64,000 nucleotides of DNA, taken from positions 50,653,357 to 50,717,356 of the forward strand of contig OZ025250.1 of assembly GCA_964019135.1 (NCBI GenBank). Reading direction: 5' to 3'. The notes under the pieces were generated by a model. That model saw only the letters and a list, made by a program, of their open reading frames with translations. It did no database searches and was not told where the DNA came from. The stretch is from Arenicola marina. Taxonomy: Eukaryota; Annelida; Polychaeta; Arenicolidae. Within the stretch, counting starts at the first letter, position 1; the number at the start of each line of letters is the position of its first letter. A program made the translations under genes and the position numbers. Below, piece after piece: positions 23,967 to 34,130 of this stretch.

Positions 23967-25671
23967 CTGCTTTGGTGAAGAAGACGTACTATTGGACCTC
24001 GGTGGGACAGGGACCAGCCGATGTCGTTGCGGGCGCGGATCTCTATGGCAAGCCAAAGTGGACTTTAATGGAGTATTTGCACATATGTCCAAATATTTAA
24101 AGATATCTTTAATTCATTTGGACATATCTTTAATTGAATTACTGATATGTTTAAATCATTTAGAGATATCTTTAATTCAATTAATGATATCTTTATTAAC
24201 GTCGAATTAATGATATCTTTAAATGAATTAAAGATATCATTAATTGAATTAAAGATATCATTAATTCATTTAAAGATATCTCTAAATCATTTAAAGATAT
24301 CAGTAATGCATTTAAAGATATCAGTAATGCATTTAAAGATATATCTAAATCATTTAAAGATATCAGTAATTCATTTAAAGATATCTCTAAATCATTTAAA
24401 GATATAAGTAATTCATTTAAAGATATCAGTAATTCATTTAAAGATATCTTTAAATCGAATTAATGATATTTTTAATTCGATTTAAAGATAACAGTAATTA
24501 AATTAAAAATATGTGTAATTCGAATTCAATCGGGCGCGTATGTGCGCACATTTTTACAATTCGAAATCAGAAGATATGCAGTATCAAGCGTCGAGGACAC
24601 CATCAGGTAAATTACGATCAAGTGAATTACTTTAGAATTTGTGGTAGTTTAATCAAGGAAGTAGAAAAGCACTTAGTTTATTTTGCTAAACGAATAGCAA
24701 GTTATAGAATAGTTGATAATGCATTCCATTTGTCCATGTCTGACTAAAGGTTGTGTTGACAAAGCTAGACTAGCCTGTACTATGGCTGTATATGGGCAGA
24801 GGTATGTTATATATAAAAAACACACCTTGTAAAGTTTAGATAGGAAGATAGTAGAATGGGTTGGTTGACCGAGGAGATGTACATTAAGACTGCCGGGGAG
24901 TCTTCCTGTGTGATGAGAATCAGCTCAGCTTCCGCTTTTGTTATCAGTATGCCTAATTTATTTAAAGATATCTTTAAATGAATTAAAGATAACAGTAATT
25001 CAATTAAAGATATCATTAAATGAATTAAAAATATCTCTAAATGAATTAAAGATATCTTTAAATGAAGTAAAGATAACAGTAATTCAATTAACGATATCAT
25101 TAAATGAATTAAAGATAACAATAATTCAATTAAAGATATCATTAAATGAATTAAAGATAACAGTAATTCAATTTCACATATGTCCAAATCGGCATGATTT
25201 AAAGATATCATTAAATGATTTAGAAATATCTTTAAATCATTTAATGATATCTGTAAATGATTTAAAGATATCATTAATTAATTTAGAGATATGTTCAAAT
25301 ACTAACCATAAGCACAGTGATTTGAAGATATCTTTAAATGAATTAAAGATATCATTAATTCATTTCAAGATATCTTCAAATGATTTAAAGATATCTTTAA
25401 ATATTTGAAGATATGTCCAAATATTAAAAGAAATGTCCAAATATTTAAAGATATCTTTAAATATTTAAAGATATCTTTAAATATTTGGACATATGTGCAA
25501 ATACTCCATTAAAGTCCACTTTGGCTTGCCATAGATCTCCGCCTGGTAGTCGGTGCTCTCGCGCAGACCCTGCAGGGTGTACGCCACCATGGGGCGCTGC
25601 TGGTCGTCGTCGCGGAGCTGCCGGGTCCAGTCAGTCACCGACTCGAGGTCCCCGGAGACGAGCTCCCTTAC
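23967..25671 (-). CDS. NCAM: NCAM-like protein, fibronectin type III exon split by an inserted element
   Basis: The first part (25671-25534) follows an acceptor (CCGTTGTCTAG) and reads VRELVSGDLESVTDWTRQLR, then DDDQQRPMVAYTLQGLREST and DYQAEI. The second part (24043-23967) reads EIRARNDIGWSLSHRGPIVR, LLHQS and ends at a strong donor, CAG then GTACGT. Together they give the second half of a fibronectin type III domain: the W in strand B/C, YTLQGL with the tyrosine and leucine of strand E/F, T-DYQAEI and RARNDIGWS, which corresponds to the family's 'V-A-N--G-S'. Between them lies a 1490-bp inverted-repeat element (24044-25533). Unless it is spliced out the frame ends within it. Upstream exons of the gene are not identified. 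The exon ends in phase 2, which does not fit the transmembrane exon directly. Confidence 0.85.
24044..25533. mobile_element. TIR element with 6-bp target duplication inside an exon; candidate mobile intron
   Basis: The two ends are perfect inverted repeats for 69 bases, starting TATGGCAAGCCAAAGTGGAC. They are flanked by the direct repeat GATCTC (24038-24043 and 25534-25539). Inside each arm lie arrays of AAAGATATCTTTAAATGA-type units (24100-24500 and 24955-25480), themselves mostly palindromic. A unique core of about 440 bases occupies 24510-24955 and shows no transposase. On the NCAM sense strand the entry side reads TATG then GCAAGC, a GC-type donor, and the exit side reads CTTGCCATAG, an acceptor whose last G comes from the target duplication. 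Splicing there adds exactly nine bases and keeps frame. Six-base duplications are reported for few DNA transposon groups (IS3EU, Dada), but no family can be assigned. Confidence 0.92.
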
Positions 25672-26765
25672 CTAGACAACGGGGAGACGGAGGGGGGGAA
25701 CACTGTTAATGCTGTGACGGGGTGGGGGGGGGCACCTTCACCTAGACAACGGGGAGACGGAGGGGGAGAACACTGTTAATGCTGTGACGGGGTAGGGGGG
25801 GGGGGGCACCACCTAGACAACGGGGGAGACGGAGGGGGGGAACACTGTTAATGCTGTGACGGGGTGGGGGGTGGCCTTCACCTAGACAACGGGGAGACGG
25901 AGGGGGAGAACACTGTTAATGCTGTGACGGGGTGGGGGGGCACCTTCACCTAGACAACGGGGAGACGGAGGGGGAAAACACTGTTAGTGGTGTGACGGGG
26001 GGGGAACCTTCACCTAGACAACAGGGAGACATAGGGGGGACACCGTTAGCGGGGTTGGGGAAAACGAAGAGGTGGGGGGGGGCACCGTTAGCGGCGTGGG
26101 GAGAGCTCCATTACCTAGACAACGGGGAGAACGGAGTGGGGACACCGTTAGCGAGGTGGGGAGACGGAGGGGGGACACCGTTAGAGGGGTGAGGGGCACC
26201 TTCACCTGGACAACGGAGAGACGATGGGGGGGGGGGGGACACCGTTGGCGGTGTGGGGAAACGGAGCGGGGACGCCGTTAGCACGGTGGGGAGAACGGAG
26301 GGAGGGGGCACCGTTAGCGGGGTGAGGAGTGTTCCTTCACCTAGATAACGGGGAGAACGGAGGGGGGACACCGTTAGCGGGATCGGGAGAACGGAGTGGG
26401 GACACCGTTAGGCGGATGGGGAGAGCTCCTTCACCTAGACAACGGGGAGAGCTCCTTCACCTAGACAACGTGGAGAACGGAGGTGGACACCGCTAGCGGG
26501 GTGGGGAGAACGGAGTGGTGACACCGTTTGCTTGGTGGGTAGGACGGAGGGGGTACACCGTTAGCGGGGTCGGGAGGGCACCTTCACCTAGGCAACGGGG
26601 ATGCTGAAGGGGGACACCGTTAGCGGGGTGGGGAGAGCCTTTACCTAGCCAACGGTGAGACGGAGGGGGGACACCGTTAGCTTAGTGATAGGGTGGGGAC
26701 AGCACCCTCAACCCGTGAGCTGGGTGACGGGGTGGGGAGAGCACCTGTACCTAGACAACGGGGTT
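25672..26765. repeat. Minisatellite of about 40-90 bp units containing splice-acceptor-like sequence
   Basis: Units contain CACCTAGACAACGGGGAGAC, GGAGGGGG and ACACCGTTAGCGGGGTGGGG; the first units instead carry AACACTGTTAATGCTGTGAC. The array begins exactly at the acceptor of the fibronectin exon. On the sense strand each unit repeats the CTCCCCGTTGTCTAG acceptor. Copy lengths vary and many have lost the acceptor part after 26100. Confidence 0.9.
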
Positions 26766-26952
26766 GTTGGTTGTATATTCAGGACGGTTTAACCACTTTT
26801 GGTCATATCGCGTCAATGGGAGGAGGAAGGGATAGTGGATCTTTATCCTGCGACCACACAGATATGGCCACAGCGAGGGTCGAACCACCGATCTACGTGC
26901 ATTTAGGCTCTCAGGTGGCCAGAACACTCAATGCGAGCGCTCTCTGTCTGTA
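26766..26952 (-). mobile_element. tRNA-derived SINE with internal deletion
   Basis: In reverse it carries the full set of landmarks: tail (TTGTATATTCAGGACG), GTCATATCGCGTCAATGGGA, B box (GGGTCGAACCACCG read in reverse) and the head CTCAATGCGAGCGCTCT. About 60 bases between the ATGGGAGGAGG part and the GATCTTTATCC part are missing compared with other copies. Confidence 0.88.
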
Positions 26953-27448
26953 ATTTGTGGAGTTCGCTCTCTCCGTTGAAACGACGAGGATGCGGGAAAG
27001 TGACAAGGTCATCAGGTGACCCCACCGAGTAGGCTGTCACTGATTCGCCAAGAGGAAGCATATGTATCGTGTGTGTAACCAGGGAAGTGATAAGTCAGCG
27101 TGAAGATTAGAGCTTACGACGAGGAAGTCCCAATGCGGGAAAACGGAAGTATCGCGAGACTTTACGAGACGCCGCCCTGAAACAGAGTGAACAATGCCGT
27201 CCATGTCGTATCAATGAAACAATTTAATATTCTTTAATCTGAGAGTGATAAAATATTTATGAACTTTAAAGTTAAAAGCAGTCCCCCGCACGTGTGTTCG
27301 TTATGAACCACATTGACATAAATACTGTTTAAAAAAGAAAAGTCATCGGTAAAGTACACGTCATGCATAGAGCGCCGTCCCTTCTTTACAGGTCCTTCTT
27401 ATATCCTGATAGTGGGCGCCCGTAGCGGGCACATTATACTCCACTCTG

Positions 27449-27935
27449 CCGGCAGAGGGAGCTCGTTCCTCACATCACCTCTGCCCCACGTCACCGCCCA
27501 CCTCACGGTTGACCCCAACGGTCCTCGGGTCACGAATAGTTTTAGAGTTTTTTTAATTGAATATTGAATTTTCGATGCAGAATTTTAAAAAATGAGACAT
27601 TCCGTTGTCAAATGATCACAATGGAAGAGTTAAGCGAGAAAATATTTTAAAATAACAAGGGTCAAAGTTCAAAACGCTCTTACGCATTTGACCTCGACCG
27701 CACTTGAAAATATAATTCGAAAGTAACATGGCTTCAAATTAATCAAACTCAAATTCATTAGTCAGGTATGTTACCAATGGCACAGTAAATGCTAAACAGT
27801 GGTGTATTTGATGCCAAACTGCGAATTTATCTTGGATTAGATTAATTTCAATTTTCGCGTATGAAGGATAATTCTGATGGTTAAATTTGACGTGGGGCAG
27901 AGGGACTATGGCGCAAGCGGAACGCCCTCTGCCGG
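27449..27935. mobile_element. Non-autonomous TIR element of about 490 bp
   Basis: The left end, CCGGCAGAGGGAGCTCGTTC through CCTCTGCCCCACGTCA, recurs in inverse complement at 27889-27935 (GACGTGGGGCAGAGG to CCCTCTGCCGG). Arms are about 47 bases with a mismatched middle. The AT-rich interior has no coding capacity. A related end occurs at 9126. Confidence 0.75.
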
Positions 27936-28084
27936 GAGATCGATGTTACTCCGCTACAATGAGACTTATTCTGACATTACAAAGCATGCGCAGCAACCGA
28001 GATGAGGTATATTTCTCATTGCTGCCGCCATCTCGATATGTGGATATTGACAAGCTGTGTATGGACACGTTCATTGTGTGCTGG

Positions 28085-28705
28085 GTTGTGTCGGGTTCTG
28101 TTGGGTTGTGTCGGGGGGTGTCGTGGGCTGCGCTGGACTTCTGCTCGGTTGTGAGGGGGGGGGGGCTTATGTCGGGCTTTGTTGGGGGCTTATGTCAGGC
28201 TTTGTTAGGGGTTTATGTCAGGCTGTGTTGGGGGCTGATGTCGGGTTGTGTTGGGGGCTTATGTCGGGCTGTGTTGGGGGCTTATGTCGGGCTGTGTTGG
28301 GGGCTTTTGCCAGGTTGTCTTGGGGGCTTATGTCGGGTTGTGTTGGGGGCTTATGTCGGGCTATGTTGGGGGCTTATGACGAGTTGTGTTGTGGGGCTCT
28401 GTTGGGGCTTCTGTCGGGCTGTGCTTGGCTGTTCTGGGCTGTGCTGGGCTCTGTCGGGCTTATGTCGGGCTGTGTTGGGGGCTTATGCCAGGCTGTGTTG
28501 GGGGCTTATGTCGGGTTGTGTTGAGGGCTTATGTCGGGTTGTGTTGGGGGCTTATGTCGGGCTGTGTTGGGGGCTTATGCCAGGTTGTCTTGGGGGCTTA
28601 TGTCGGGTTGTGTTGTGGGGCTCTGTTGGGGCTTCTGTCGGGCTGTGCTTGGCTGTTCTTGGCTATGCTGGGCGCTGTTGGGCTGTGTTGGGCTGTCGCC
28701 ATAGG
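28085..28705. repeat. 23-bp G/T-rich minisatellite, about 25 copies
   Basis: The unit is TGTCGGGCTGTGTTGGGGGC then TTA. It shows higher-order structure: a block ending GTTGTGGGGCTCTGTTGGGG at 28386 recurs at 28610. It gives a stop-free forward frame of over 200 codons (LMSGCVGGLCRAVLGAY-like), judged an artefact. Confidence 0.95.
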
Positions 28706-30050
28706 TCCGCGCCGGTCCCCGCCGCTGCTGTCGATACCAAGGTCAACCTTTGACTGCTCTTGCACATTCTTGCGTCTCTGCCAAGGCGGTTGACGAGTCC
28801 CATCTCTGCGTGGCGGTGGTCTCCACCCCCCCCCCCCCTCCCTCCCCACCCAACTAACTCACGGACCCAATATCCGACCGACCCGCCGCTAGAGAGTGAG
28901 CTCTGTCCGGACGTGACGCGGCAAGTTTTGACAGGGTCGATCCTGGTCGGTGCGACACCACCTCCCCGTGGACCTTGTCGTCCGGCGGGAGACCCATGGA
29001 CTGAACGAGTGAGGGAATGAACGGACACCCGTATCTACGTGCGTACCTACCTACCTGCCTACTTACCGGGGGACATCATTGGAGGTGCGACACCTTTGTG
29101 ATATTGTCGTCTGCGCCGTTCTTACGATTCGGCAACTCTTACACACACGATCCGCCACTATTTCACCTGTTACTCTCGCTTACTCATATTTTTGCCCTAT
29201 CCGGAGGGCACGTGCTGGATATATGTTATCCGCTGCCAATAGGAGTGACATATGCCTCGCGGATCGTCTGATATAGTATTATACCTATAAACCGATGTCT
29301 CTAAGATCACCCACTACTGATCGTCTACATGATGTCGGTTTCACGAATATGTGTGTGTGGGGTGGGGGGGCGGGGGGCGTTCTAGTTAACACCGATCATG
29401 CGACTGACCTCTAATGATTAGTCGTTTTTTTTAAATTTTTTATTTACATCTATTAATTATTTCACCATGAGCAGACGACCGACATATAGTGCGTAATATG
29501 AAGTATTCAGCGGTTTTCCCGCCGTTTGGCGCACGGAGCAGACGACAAGCAAGCGGGAAACGCGCGCAAAGATGTTATCGATCTGTCTGATATACTGGCG
29601 GCTCCCTCGCGATCTCCTCGCCCAGTGTCTGTGTGTGTGTCCACACATACGGTCGGCAGCGCCCTCTACCACACTAAGAGTGATCGGCCCACGCAACACG
29701 CTGCCAAGGTTAATTATTAATATCACTTCTGGTGCCGGCTCACAATGCTGGGCGCCCCGCTGCATTGTGGGTTGCCGACTGTGGCTTTGGTATTTTTTTG
29801 TTAGGCCGGGGTGACCATTTGTTTTATACATTGCCTTTAGAGGAAGGAAAAAAACTCACGATGTATAGCATATAGGGTTTCTATTGTGAACAGCGGCAGG
29901 AGCGTAGCCATGTTGTTGTTATAATAATGTCGACCGGGAAACAGTACTCCGTAAATTAACATTATTATATGTATTACAACGCTGTGGGCAAAGCGACGAT
30001 AGTAGTAACACCCCCCCCCCCCACCCTCTCGCCGTGTAGGTTGCTATGGC
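28706..30050. other. Unassigned; possible minus-strand exon near 28870-28985
   Basis: The GC-rich minus-strand stretch ending at a GTGAGT donor at about 28864 is open but shows no domain I recognise. The remainder, with poly-C at 28829 and G-rich 29358-29380, shows nothing identifiable. Confidence 0.3.
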
Positions 30051-30054
30051 AGCC

Positions 30055-30250
30055 ACCTCGGTAGCTCAGTTAGGCATCACACTTGACCAGCATACCAGGG
30101 ATTTAACCTCTGACCTGATCAGGGTCTGAGTCTGGCGGTTCTTGTCTCTCCGCATTCATCTCGTTGTCACAGGATGGTCCTTGGATGGTTTTTAGCTCTT
30201 ATGTGCACATATGTGGCACAAAACACCAGTTATGATCTTTTGGGTTGAGT
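30055..30250 (+). mobile_element. Possible second tRNA-like retroposon
   Basis: CTCGGTAGCTCAGTTAGGCA fits the A-box consensus of tRNA promoters. The B box is degenerate (GGATTTAACCTC), and the sequence ends in a T-rich run. It is a single copy in this window, so this is tentative. Confidence 0.35.
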
Positions 30251-30322
30251 GATTGTTTTCTCTTTTTCTGTCTCTTTCATCAGCCGTCAGTACGAGTCAA
30301 ATCATTTGCAGTTTCATGATGA

Positions 30323-30558
30323 TGGTTGTATATTCAGGACGCTTTAACCACTTTTGGTCATATCGCGTCAATGGGAGAGGGAAGGGAGAGTGGTGCCATG
30401 TTCTTTTGCGTAGAAGGACATGGGACCTTTATCCTGCGACCACACAGACATGGCCACAGCGGGGCGCGAACCACCTATCCACGCGCCGTTAGGCTTTCAG
30501 GTGGCCAGAACACTCAATGCGAACGCTCTAACACACTGAGCTATCGCGCTGGCCCCTA
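30323..30558 (-). mobile_element. tRNA-derived SINE, full length, with 14-bp target duplication
   Basis: The copy is flanked by CAGTTTCATGATGA at 30309-30322 and 30559-30572. Read in reverse it begins GGGGCCAGCGCGATAGCTCA, has the A box TAGCTCAGTGTG and B box GGTTCGCGCCCC, and ends in the CGTCCTGAATATACAACC tail. Confidence 0.93.
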
Positions 30559-30802
30559 CAGTTTCATGATGAAACAGAGCTGCCGATTGTCTACCACAAA
30601 GCCATCTTCAGGTAGTCCAGATAGTAGCCCCTTGAGCCAAAGGGATGTCGGCTACAGTACCCTGTGATCAATGTAATCAACTTCCTTAAAACTGGCCAGT
30701 ACCTAACTTGTAATTATTGCCACGCCACCTTTACAGCAAGTTGTTTTAACATTGCGGTAAACTCTTTGAACCTGTTGCTAGTTTTAATAGACCCAAGGAC
30801 GT

Positions 30803-31052
30803 ATGCGTCCGCGTGGTGGGGCCACTGCATGCGTCACAATTTCACCATAGACTGTGTCCGCTTGGTGGGGCCACTGTATGCGTCACAGTTTCACCATAGA
30901 CTGTGTCCGCTTGGTGGGGCCACTGTATGCGTCACAGTTTCACCATAGACTGTGTCCGCGTGGTGGGGCCACTGTATGCGTCACAGTTTCACCATAGACT
31001 GTGTCCGCTTGGTGGGGGCCACTGCATGCGTCACAGTTTCACCGTAGAATGC
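30803..31052. repeat. 49-bp minisatellite, 5 copies
   Basis: Units read GTCCGCTTGGTGGGGCCACT, GTATGCGTCACAGTTTCACC and ATAGACTGT. Degenerate copies continue to about 31165. Confidence 0.93.
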
Positions 31053-31334
31053 GTTTCTCGGCTCTTGACAGACAGTGACAGCATGTTCCACTTGGTGGAG
31101 CCACCGTATGGTCGTGTCTCCTTATATAGGGACTTACATTGTCACTTGGCGGAGCCACTGTATACGCGAAAATTTCACGTGTAACAACATGTGTATCACT
31201 TCCATATATATCTATTGTGTATATGAAAGAACACACGAGATGGACTTTAGCCGCTGTTGTGTGTTCGAGTGCTAAATCACGCCAAGAAATCTCACAGAAA
31301 GGCGAAATGAGGTTAAGATCAAGCTATCTTTAGT

Positions 31335-31592
31335 GGTGTTATGTATAAGTCGCAATAAACACTAGCACAATTGGTGTTGACCGACAAGGGATTGGATGAG
31401 GCATCCCCAACAAGGTGCAGGTGTCGGGGTTCGAACCCACGACTTGTTAGTCTCCAGCTCAAGCTACTTGCCAATTGAGCTAGGGAGGCTGGCTCCCTGT
31501 ATGTGAGTGTGGAATCGAACCCACGACCAGGTACACGTGCTATTGATCATGGGGCTGGTGCCTTCCAACTCGGCCACAAGAGGCCGCCACTG
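31335..31592 (-). mobile_element. Dimeric tRNA-derived SINE with LINE-like tail
   Basis: Read on the minus strand, a first tRNA-like unit has A box TGGCCGAGTTGG and B box GGTTCGATTCC with the wide spacing of long-arm tRNAs. A second has A box TAGCTCAATTGG and B box GGTTCGAACCC. The 3' region (31395-31335) reads TTGTCGGTCAACACCAATTG, then GCTAGTGTTTATTGCGACTT. That closely matches the 3' end of the retrotransposon at 51175-51109, which reads TTGTCGGTCAATAGCACGTG then TGCTAATGTTTATTGTTGAC. A tail shared with a LINE is how many SINEs recruit reverse transcriptase. Confidence 0.85.
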
Positions 31593-31599
31593 CAGCGCG

Positions 31600-33488
31600 C
31601 GTGATGATTGCTGTTCATGGATGCGTTTTGTTTTATATCTGCTTCCAAGCATGTTTTTTATCTAACGTTTTTGTTGCATGATGAGGTGTGTAGCATGAAT
31701 TGAAGTCCCCTTTAGTAGGATGTCTTTCATTATACGTAGCATGGCGAGCCCTCGGCCACCGAATGCCACACAGATATCTGCCACTCTGAGCGTCTGCGCA
31801 TGATAGAATGGACGAGTGACGCTCAAACCATCGTGTCGCTTCGTCGACTATGGCATCCTGTGTCGTGCGTCAGTCAATGGCGACGCTATGACACTCTCCG
31901 TGAGTCGGATAGCCACCGGCGGCTAGCTGCATGTAGGCCGCGTCTGGCTTCCCTCGCTGGGCCTGGTGCGTGCACTGTGTAGTGTGTAGAATATCCGTGT
32001 CGCATGCCTATATGTATAATATATGTGTGTGTGTATGTGCGTCTCTGTGGCAGTGTGGTTAGCTGGTTGTGTAGCTCATACTAAACGACAACCACTGACT
32101 CCCCTGCCGTAGGAACGCGCATTCTGCCAACCAGTCAGCGGTAGAGAAAGTCGTCACTGCGGGGCTAAACTTAAGAAAACAAGTTTCATTGGTTGAAAAA
32201 TCCCCATCGAGGTGAAGCCAGAAAACGATTCTTACAACGGCATCGCCGTAACTGTCGTCGTTGCTCAAGAAGCTGCCGAATTAATGCCAACTAACTTGGA
32301 GATTCTCCGAAATTACGATGTGATGTAAAAGGTGATCGGGTGTATATCAACAGATTGTTCCTTCTACTGTTTCTTCTCGTTTAAAGTTAATTGCTCGGTG
32401 CTTCGTCTGGCTTTCTAGTGTATATTGTCCGCGTTTGTGGTGGAAGTGACGATACACAGTCTGACTGGTTGACAGGCATCGTTTGCGTTTGAAACTAAAA
32501 TGCGACCCTGATTTCGTGTGGAAATATCCAGAATGGAAGTGTTTCGAACCTTAATGTAGACACAACATTAACCAGATGTCATGATACGGTTCTGACGAAT
32601 GTGCTTTTGTTTTGTCTTTACAGGGCAGCATACGTCTCATTTGGCGGTCTGCTCATGAGGCTACAAGGGGACGCCAACAACTTGCACGGGTTCGAAAACG
32701 ACGCTCATGTATACCTCTTCATAAAGAAACTCGCCTTCTGATCAGCAAACAAAGTCAACCCCTCCACTCTCCCTTTCCAACAGACAGGCGTCTGTCACCC
32801 ATGGTTACCACGCGCGCTTCTCTTGTCGCGTTGCCTACGCGCGCTAGTCTCTGAGTATATAGTACATTACAGTGTTCATTTCAGTCAGTATTTGAATATC
32901 GTTATAGGTACAAAGAATTTGAGTTTTGAGGCCTGGGACTAATCTACGGACTAGTACTGTCGTGATTGTTTGCATCATTCCTTTTTGTTTATTGGTGTGT
33001 TACAATCAGGCGCATTTTAATATAGATCTATGACGAGGTGGGATATTTGGGCTTTGTATTTTTATGAATCTCTTTGATGGAAGATTTTTGGTAAGGGTGC
33101 CAAAACATTGCAATTTATCGTCATCAGAACTGAGGACAAACGGTGCAAAAAATGTACGTTATCATCATAAGAGATGAGGATTTCTTAAATTGTTTAAATT
33201 TATTTGATGACGCCCACGCAACTCGATGGTTAAGAGATTCGTCTTGTATGAGATAAGAATAATCAGTTAGATTCCAAGATGAAAAAGGTAAGTACAAGTC
33301 AGAACATGTACATTTATTGTAAATTTGTATATACGTCGTAGAGCATAAGATCTCACAAATATGTCATGGAAGGCAGCTATTTTTAAAGCCATATTTGTTT
33401 GTGCCATCGTCGTCAAGACGACGGTTGCCAAGCAATACGAATAATTGGCACCCGCGGCAGTGGCGCCCCCATGTGGGCTGTGGCGGCA
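31600..33488. other. Unassigned DNA
   Basis: No exon, RNA gene or repeat family is recognised. A short (GT)n lies near 32020. Confidence 0.45.
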
Positions 33489-34130
33489 ATGAGTGCGATG
33501 TAAAGTCTGTTGGGTTGGGAAAACCCCGTACTTCATTTTATATCATTAATTATGTCATTGTCTATGTCGTCTGTCTTATCAGAAATAAACATATTTTATT
33601 AATATACCTCGTGTTCATAAAAGAATTCGAACTGTGTCCGTTAAATTGCCAACTTTTGGCAGCGATTCAGGTCTGTTGGTAGCCGCGGATTTTGAGTTCA
33701 CATGGTCAAGAGATTCCAGTTAAAGCTGCTTGCCGAGCTTTTCCCGCCAAATCTAAGCCCAGGCGACATATATATCACAATTCGCAGAAAACGTAATTGT
33801 TTCATTCTATCAATTCAGAAACATAATAAACATCGCCGTGTCGGCTGTAATATGGCAAACGTATCTATCCCGGGATACCACAGAAGTCTGCGGCGGCACT
33901 GCTACTTATAACAAAGCATCGCGAAGCGCAAAAAACGATGACGTTTACCACAAAGTTAAAAACCTGTGGTTAACTGATATCACGGGCAAGGTTAAGAGAC
34001 ACTATTTGGCAGTCTGGCAATCGTGAAATGTAGACAACAGAAATTGTGGATCATTCAAGGACTGATTCCTACTTGTATTCTGACCGGTTTAGTCTTGGCG
34101 GGAAAGAGCTCGATAAGTAACTTCAGGACC
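33489..34130 (+). repeat. Duplicated 640-bp module, copy 1 (SINE-free)
   Basis: From GAGTGCGATGTAAAGTCTGT to GGCGGGAAAGAGCTCGATAA the sequence is repeated at 43687-44645. Identity is high, including AAATAAACATATTTTATTAA and AGTTAAAGCTGCTTG blocks. No terminal repeats or coding capacity are seen. Positions 33907-33916 (TATAACAAAG) are the unoccupied target of the SINE present in copy 2. Confidence 0.9.

Noticed and set aside
24147-25274. Open frames such as NHLKISLNHLKIS on both strands in the TIR element
   Set aside because: They translate the AAAGATATC arrays; no transposase motif is present.
27887-28753. 288-codon cysteine- and glycine-rich frame
   Set aside because: Product of the 23-bp G/T-rich minisatellite; resemblance to a membrane protein is compositional.
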